Below are positions 56,926 through 64,000 of a stretch of DNA of 64,000 nucleotides, piece by piece (position 1 is the first letter of the stretch; each line of letters starts with the position of its first letter). The stretch spans positions 930,001 through 994,000 of the forward strand of contig PUQB01000004.1 of assembly GCA_003024785.1 (NCBI GenBank), given 5' to 3'. The notes beneath the pieces were generated by a model that saw only the letters and a list, made by a program, of their open reading frames with translations, searched no databases and was not told where the DNA came from. This DNA is from Selaginella tamariscina. Taxonomy: Eukaryota; Streptophyta; Lycopodiopsida; Selaginellales; Selaginellaceae. A program made the position numbers and the translations under genes.

Positions 56926-59544
56926 CTAGAGTGACAGTGTGGGTTTGCCAATTCTTGTTATCCCATGCCTTTCAACTTTAAGCACACCCCTGGATATGGC
57001 TCGTTGTGCAACATGCTTAAGTGCGACAGAAAAGCGCATAGATGCAGTAATTGCAAAAACTTTGGCACTTACTGATTTGTTGTGAGCAGCTGCAAATGAT
57101 TTGAGTGCCATCAAAGAAACTTTTTCTTTTGGCTGTTGTAGAAGTATGCTTCCAAATAGTTTGAAGATCTCAATGTCCAATTCTTTAAACTTCTCCTCCC
57201 AGTTTTTAGGCAACTAGTACATAAACAATTCCTTAGTTCATGAAGTAGAAATGCTAGAAATACCGTGTAGTCATGCTGGTTATTTTCATCTTCGTTGTGT
57301 TGTTTTTTCGTCATTGGTGCCTACAAATTTCTCTTTGTCATCCAGCACAACATCTGCTATGTCCTTAGTGTCCGTCTCAGAGTCACAATCCGATCGTGTC
57401 TAAATAAATCACCGGCAGACATAAACAAAATTTCAAGGATACAACACTATAAAAACAAATACCTTTTGCGAATTTGGAATTGGTGTATTGCCTCTTAATC
57501 TCTTCTTAGACAAAGTGTTTTGTTTGTCAATGCTGCCCCACTTAAGCTCCTCCTCATCCGAGTTAGAGTCACTTTCATCAGCATCTCCTAGCCTCTGAAA
57601 TAAGAGGCCAAATAAACACATCACATATGTATAATATTAAAACTTACCTTCTGTGAATTGGGTATCATCCTAGGATCAGTGTCTTTTTTGGCCTACCTCG
57701 GGTTGAGTCCTATTTGTGAATAAAACTTAGTATTTACTTATAGCTTGATGAAGGAAAAAAAATAATTCAATATGATTTAACCAACCTCTGAATTGAATCA
57801 GAGTCACTTCTGTCTATGTCTTCTGGCCTCTGAACAAATACAACAATATTAAGTTTTAAGTTGTTGAAAAAATGTTTTGACCTTAGTGAGTTAGGTATTA
57901 GAGAGTAGTGGCCTTTGTCCTTGGCTTGCGTCGTTTTCTATTGGCTCATCAACTGTGTCTTGTCCAGCCTGTTGTAATCCACAATAGTTATTTCAACATA
58001 CTGGGAAAATTGTTTTACCTTCTCTAAATTTGCTTTGTTCTTGTAACGGCCTTAGATTTGAGAATGTCTCCACATAGGCGGCTTCTTCCTCTGAATCACT
58101 ATCATGATTGTTTTTGCTTGACATGCTTTGTGGAATGGGAACCAAACTCTTCCCTTGGTTGCCCTCATTGTTTATAGCTTTGTTTATGTTGTTGTTGCTG
58201 CCACTTGCTTCTTGAGCCTGCAAACCAACATGTATTAGTAACATGCATGTTGCCAAATACTATACAATGTCATTACTATATTTAATTCCTCATACTCAAT
58301 AAAAAAAAAATTAACTTACCACTTCACCTAACGAGCTGCTTCTAATTCTCTTTGCTGGTGGTGCTATCAATTCAAAAGGCCGGGATTTGTCACTATCCTC
58401 ACCACCGTCAGAGCTACCACCATCTTCCTCTTCGTCTATAACCTCGTACAACATTCAGGCCACAACACCAATTTCTGTGCTATCCAAAAGTTAGACAAAA
58501 TGCAATCACTACCTTGTAACTAACTACGTACCTCCTCAACAAGCTGAGAGACCCACTTAGGTTGGCATTCATCAAAAGCTGGAAAGCGTTGTTGAAATGG
58601 GATAGGCAAATCCTTTTGTATGTCCCATTTGTTGATTATTTTAACTCGTAGCATGGTGTACGGGAGGCCTTCTTCACGACCTTCTCAACCACAATGGCTT
58701 TTGCAACCTGAAAAATCCCTGGCCATTAGTAAACACATACAACTTTGAAATAAAATTGGAACTATACTCACCTTCTTCTCTAAGTATGGATGCGGTTTCT
58801 GCATCCGAGCTAAGTGCAGCTCAATAAGAACTCAACATCTGTTTCTTTTAGTTTTCGCCCATATGCTTGCAATTCCACAAGTGTACAGTTCCATAAATAA
58901 TCACATTCCAATCGACCTTCCTCCCTAAAAGCTTGCTTCTTTCTGGTGATGTTTCTACGAAAGCTTACAAGCTTACGCCCAATTTCCTTCTCTGCATGCT
59001 CTCGAGTTTGCATTGAGCAGTTCACTCCATATAGTCGATCTATGATTTCTGTCCTTCGTGGAAGATATCTGCCAGCAAGCTTTCCCTTGAACCTTGCAGC
59101 CCAATAATTGGGGAATGCAGCTTTCACCTGCCAACGGAGTTCCTTTGCAGTGATAACTCGGCCAGCCTTCAAATCAGTCGAAGAAGATGAGACACTGTGG
59201 CGCCCACCCATGTGTTCAGTTTCACGTCCAGAACCATGGATGTGAACTTTGGTGCGGCTACCATGAATGTGCACTTTAGCATTTGCAGATGTTGATGGGA
59301 TTCGCGAAGGAGCTTGGGTCTTCAATGACGATTGCACATACCTAACAATAGCGGCAGCTGTTCCTCGTGGTACACCCACATCAGACCAATCTCTTGTGCT
59401 CATCCCAGCAAGGCCCTCTCCATTGATCTTCTCCTTGCAACTAGGGTATTGAAATCGACCCCAGCTGAACCAAACTTTGATAGCAAGGCACCTACCTCTT
59501 CCAGCTTCAGGGATTCAAGATTCGTGTGTACAAATGTCGCCATC
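56926..59544 (-). pseudogene. Multi-exon gene: SAM-like domain plus Ser/Asp-rich acidic exons, decayed
   Basis: Begins at an ATG at 59,544 (MATFVHTNLESLKLEEVGAL; then after a 1-nt shift RDWSDVGVPRGTAAAIVRYV), a pattern like a SAM domain. A basic helical region follows (58,810-59,180: ELRWQVKAAFPNYWAARFKG). Then come several short exons with repeated acidic serine patches (about 58,380-58,450; HDSDSEEEAAYVETFSNLRP at 58,020-58,220; DADESDSNSDEEELKWGSID at 57,465-57,600) and a C-terminal exon 56,926-57,213 (FKELDIEIFKLFGSILLQQP). Frameshifts near 59,405, 58,830 and 58,660 show decay. Divergent from the transposase at 59,764 with about 220 bp between, so probably the second gene of the same DNA transposon (inference). 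Confidence 0.5.
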
Positions 59545-59763
59545 TATCGATTTGAGTGAAGTGAGGGCACAAATGGAATAAACTAAACCCACATTCACTA
59601 AAGAACAAAATGCTAAACCTATGCTTGAAACCGTAAGCCCGGCCCACAACGGGAATCATTGTATAGAGATTAATGTGCCCGCCTGCCTTTAATGAAACAA
59701 TGAAGAACTTCACATTTTGCTTAAAACAAACTTCGTTAAGTTTAGTGTTCATCAACGCAAAAC
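59545..59763. promoter_or_regulatory. Probable bidirectional promoter space between the two divergent genes
   Basis: 219 bp separating two start codons on opposite strands. No clear TATA boxes identified. Assignment rests on the divergent layout only. Confidence 0.3.
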
Positions 59764-62700
59764 ATGACCAGGCGTAGAGAGTACATAATCAATGGGAAGC
59801 AGGTCACAAGGGGTGCCTGGCGATGGCACACGCGAGAACAGTCAAACCGTGCAAAAAATCATGAAGATCCTTGTGGAGCCTTTGTCTGTCAATGTTCACA
59901 ATGCTCTGAGCAGTTTGGAGTGGAGGTAAACATTACAGCAAGTCAGGCTTCTATAATCACTTGCACACAAGATACAAGTCTAGGTTTAACACAAACATTA
60001 TTGAAGGCAGTGAGCCTGATGAGAGCCATGAAGAAGTCTCTCATACTCAGCAAAATGTTTGTAACTTTGGGCTGATAATGGGGGCTTTGGAAAATGGAGA
60101 TGACAGTTTTCATAAAGATCAACACCATGAAGATGAAGATGAGCTCGATGCTGTTTGTGTTGACTCGGCTAATGAAGATGATCAAGAGCATATTTTGGCA
60201 TTTGATGAACTTCCCGTCCCAAACCAACCTATTGCAGCACAGATGTTGAGGTTTTTATTTCAGTTATGTCATTTGTTTGATTATGGGCATGTCTCAGAGG
60301 CAGTGAGGACAAACATTTTGCAAGCAATGTTCGGCACAGGAGAAGCAACAATAGCCCATATCTTGTGCCCATCTTGGACTGGGAGGTGGGGCGACTTGAA
60401 GGTTCCACGATCTTCACGTGCCCTAGATCGCCTTCTGTGCAACTTAGGTATGCCAAATCCAAGACGTCATGATTTCTGCTTGCATAAAAACACTCCATCT
60501 TTTGCATTCAGCAGTCGTGATGAGCAGTGTGGGTGCGGGTAAGTCTCTAACATAGTGGTCTTTTAAATGCCCTGAATTGACACAACATTTGTGTTTTATG
60601 TAGGGTTCCCCTTCATCATTGTGCCACATGCAAAGAGGAATGCTCATTCTGTGGTGCAAGTATTAGTAGCTCAATATCCTTTTACTACATTCCCTTGGGT
60701 CCTCGACTCCTTTTACGATCCAAAGTAAAATCCATATGCTGGGATGACCTTAGGCCTTGGAGAGCGCGAGATTCGTGGCAACGTAGAGCATTGCACGAAC
60801 CACCTGAACAAATTAATGAGATTTGGGAAGGTAGCAAATGGCGGCAGTATCAAGCGTTTTTTGATCCTGATCAAGAGTTTGAGCTTCCTATCAAGTGTTG
60901 CTTCTGCGAGGAATTCATACGTCAATGGCCATTTAGAAATGAGTGCATGAATGGTGTGGATGTGGATCAACATGGTATGTACAAGGTAAAATGCCCTTCA
61001 TGCCATTCTGTTTTTGAAGCTACTCGAAGGCTAGTCAAAGGGGACCCCAGGAACTTGGCACTACAACTTCATTGGGATGGATTTCAATCTGCCAGAACCA
61101 AGCAGAGGAGTTCAGGAGCATTAAACATTAGAGTACTAAATCCAGGTTTGCAAGGAGCAGCACACTCTACAGCAACATTACCAATCATGTACATTCCGAA
61201 GTCAGAAGTGGAAGCAGGGACAGACCTAGATGCATTCATGAACTTGTTGATTGAGGAGCTTGTGTCATTGTTTATAGAAGGGGTGGAGGTAGATTATTCT
61301 CTAGATCCTGACCAGTATGCGGGCTGCCAAAAAACTTTCGTCTCAGGGCTTTGCTCCTAGTTGTTGCTGCGGACCATCCGGCACAATGTGAACTTCTCAA
61401 GCTTTCGAGTGGTACGTTGATGCTGGTTTTTTTATTTAAGGTCTTTAACAAGCTATTCCCCCATGTAGGTGGCAAAAACAGTTGTAGGAAATGTAAGACT
61501 CCAGTTACACAGGACGGGAAGCAATGGAAACATTCTGACATTTTCCAGAATTCCATGGAGCCACCTCAACCTCGGACAGTTCGTGAGATCAATGAAGCGA
61601 TTGAGGTGCTAGGAACAATCTCGAGCACATCTCATAAGCGAAAATTCCAGCGGGATTCTGGAGTACGTGGTGCAAGCATGCTGCTCAAGTTAGCTGATGT
61701 TTACGGGTAAGCAAACATGTAACAGTTTTCTAGCCAATTCATCACTTTTCTTTTCAGAGTTAATTTATTGGAGTTTTCAACATTTGACGTGATGCATTTG
61801 TGGTGTTGAATGTGTTAAAAGTGTGCAACGAGCAGACATTCAACAAAATACAAGAAGGCAAGGAATCTACCATGCAAATATTGAGATCACGAATGAAGAC
61901 CTTGCTACAACATCGAACCTCAATCATGAAGAGAGGTCGCAGACCAGATCATCCATTGACTCGGCTTGGTTTTTGGCGAGCTCAGGAGCACCAACATTTT
62001 GTACAATGGTACCAAATGTATGCAGTAGATGGCCTCCTTGACAATGAGCACATGAAGATCTGTTTCTTATTGACGGAGCTGACAAAATTATTATATGACT
62101 GGAGTCGAAGTTTCGGATGGACTGTCGAAACACTTGATGATATGCGGGAACTTTGCAGCACAGTTGAGGTTCTATGGTATTTAAATTTGGGCCTCATCAA
62201 TCTGTATTGATGCATGCGTTCGGACGAGGCCATATTTGTGAGGATATTTTTTTGTTCGGTTCTTCTGCAAACACTTGGTGTTACAAGTATGAGTCGAATT
62301 CAAAGTGTTGAATGCAACTGAGACAAACAATATACAAATGGAAATGACGTACACGAAGACCCATCTAAGGTGCGTACTTTATTTTCTACAGCTTATGGGA
62401 TCTTCTTATTTACCAACTTGTGTAAGCAGGGGTTTTTTACAACCATTCAAGAGCAAATGATGTTGGAAAGGGATGGATTGCTGCCACCAGAACGTTTGAG
62501 ACGTATGCTTAATCAAAGCTTTATAAAACCAATTTCTACAGGTTCATTGGAGAAGGTGTTGGTGAAAAATGGAATAGTTGTGGTAAGTTCAGAAGACTTA
62601 GCTATGGAGGTATGGAAACAATGTATGGACATGGGTTCTAGAGATTGGCGAGAAGGATTTCAGAGACAGGAGTCCTTGTAACCCGGCAAAAAGGCAAGCA

Positions 62701-63661
62701 TATTTCTACATTGCAGGTGGAAGCACTTGCACGCCTTATAGGAGTGGAGTTCCAGGCGACTGGAATTATGAACCAGGAATGCTTTGGACACAAAGCTATT
62801 TGTATTCGTGGAACAATCTTCAAGTCAGGCAGTACAATGGTGACACAAGACCCTGACAACACAGGCATGTTTTTTGAAGTTAATATCATGTTGTAAATAG
62901 TGTAATTTTTTGTCCATGCAGGTGAAGTTTGCTATGCACAACTCATGGATATTTTTTCGGTGGAGTACAATGGACGAATATATGTGTTATTTTCAGCTAA
63001 CTTTAGAAAGTGAGTTTCTAGACTTGTGAACTTTAACCTCAAGTTAATTGGTTTATCACATGTCTAGATACCACTGCCAAGACCGAACTCTCGACCAAGC
63101 ATTCATGAAGCAAGTGGAATGTATATTTTGGCGCCTGGACGTTACCATTTCGACTCAACTTGTATTTTACTAGTGAATGACATTCAGCGTGAAGTTTGCA
63201 TTGTGCCACACACAGACCAAGCATTGGCAAAGAGAGGCTTTGATATTGCTATAGAAGTTGTTGCATCGTCATTCCCAACACATCTGCGGAATGGAGTTGG
63301 TAAACACCCTGTTTGGGTGACAACAGGCGACATTTTGGAGATCCAAGGGAGAGCTAGTTTGAAATTTGCTATTGTGATATCCAGCAGCGTTGAGAGGCAA
63401 ACCATGGATGTACAGTGGCTCGAACATCATATTAGAGTTGGAGAAGAATATTTACTACTAGGAGGTGCACAACACACTACAAAACAGAAATGGACTCAAG
63501 TGGAACGGTTTGTGCTATGTGACAAACTGAAATCAGAAGACGGTTTTGTTATAGTAGAAGCTGAGGATGTGATCGAGTTACAAAATAACCAACTTGCAGT
63601 TGTATTGCAATTTTTCGTAGGCAAAAATTTTCAGAGTTCAGCTATTGGAAGTTGGGGATGA
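59764..63661 (+). pseudogene. TNP2-like (En/Spm-CACTA type) transposase, multi-exon, frameshifted
   Basis: The N-terminal zinc-finger-like block (CQCSQCSEQFG, then after a shift SGFYNHLHTRYKSRF) resembles the start of such transposases. An exon at 59,961-60,540 ends CGCG|GTAAGT and splices to 60,600 (VPLHHCATCKEECSFCG). The catalytic region shows ALQLHWDGFQSARTKQRSSG (first Asp), then LLLVVAADHPAQCELLKLSS (second Asp), an intron (about 61,411-61,468) and GGKNSCRKCKTPV. FDVMHL follows at about 61,785. C-terminal blocks are YAQLMDIFSVEYNGRIYVLF (about 62,930-63,000) and 63,119-63,661. Frameshifts near 59,930, 61,321, 61,800 and 62,640 disable it. The spacing of the two Asp blocks and the Cys pair follows the tnp2 family; the subfamily is uncertain. 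Confidence 0.6.
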
Positions 63662-64000
63662 TGGGCTATACAAACTAGCTAACCAAAACTCCGCATATGT
63701 TGGCTGGTCTCAAATGCACTGCAAGAGAAAAGTGCAAGTAACTAGCTCTTCTGTAGGTGCTCTACAATATTTTTTAATAGATGATGACTAAGTCTACAAA
63801 ATGCCACACTACAAACTCACATACAATATCACTATGTCTTTTATACCCGCAATGGAATCCACAATCACAAATTTTTTACTACAAAAATCCACTTCAAACA
63901 ACGACGCCACTATAGGACTTCACTATACAAATACAAAAGCCACTTTGAACTCAAACACATTTCGAAGTCACTATAAAATAACACCTTTATATGAAAAAGC
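63662..64000. other. Downstream DNA with CACTATA-like words; possible subterminal repeats
   Basis: CACTATA and close variants (TCACTATA, CACTATAGG) recur at about 63,912-63,975. AAAGCCACTTTGA at about 63,939 is the complement of a word near 56,878 (CCAAAGTGGCTTT) at the other end of the putative transposon. No gene. Confidence 0.3.

Overview
This is nuclear DNA from a land plant. The evidence is a plant proline/betaine transporter-type gene with seven GT-AG exons, a plant GDSL (SGNH) esterase, a plant-type PPR gene with an E-like C-terminus, and several plant Ty3/gypsy LTR retrotransposons. Almost everything else is transposon-derived. I cannot name the species. The abundance of decayed, intron-containing transposase genes and microsatellites suggests a large, repeat-rich genome, perhaps a non-seed plant (inference).

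Layout. (1) 1-4.1 kb: a decayed multi-exon gene with a ParB/DGQHR-like motif on the minus strand, a 1 kb minisatellite built on the palindrome GGCGGGATTAATCCCGCC, and a TG/TATG-rich minisatellite. (2) 4.4-5.77 kb: a decayed MULE-type transposase. It is interrupted by element A (5,768-12,154), an Athila-like Ty3/gypsy retroelement with a large extra ORF between integrase and the 3' LTR. Its 5' end (gag and 5' LTR) is missing. (3) 12,155-42,123: a giant interrupted palindrome with a 146 bp spacer at 25,839-25,984. From outside in, each arm carries a proline transporter (ProT) gene, a GDSL esterase gene, a PPR pseudogene, the 3' part of gypsy element B (RNase H end, integrase, LTR), microsatellites and relics of unidentified genes. 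The left arm alone holds a solo LTR with a 5 bp target-site duplication and an internal tandem duplication. The right arm alone holds element D, a 4.9 kb gypsy element inserted two codons before the ProT stop. (4) 43.2-49.5 kb: a third copy of the inner part of the arm, as a direct repeat of the right arm. Here element B is present from LTR to LTR (47,235-54,140). (5) 54,527-56.9 kb: 5' LTR, primer-binding site and gag region of element C, the family of the solo LTR. (6) 56.9-63.7 kb: two divergent decayed genes, a minus-strand SAM-like/acidic protein and a plus-strand TNP2 (En/Spm-CACTA)-like transposase.

The only gene that looks fully intact is the right-arm GDSL esterase (34,192-35,346). 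Its left-arm twin has a 1-nt frameshift. Both ProT copies are damaged, by different lesions. Where I compared the arms by eye, the outer part was essentially identical, including non-coding DNA, while the inner part differed by several percent. This fits an older inverted repeat that later seeded copying of the outer segment, or recent gene conversion of that segment. All alignments were done by eye.
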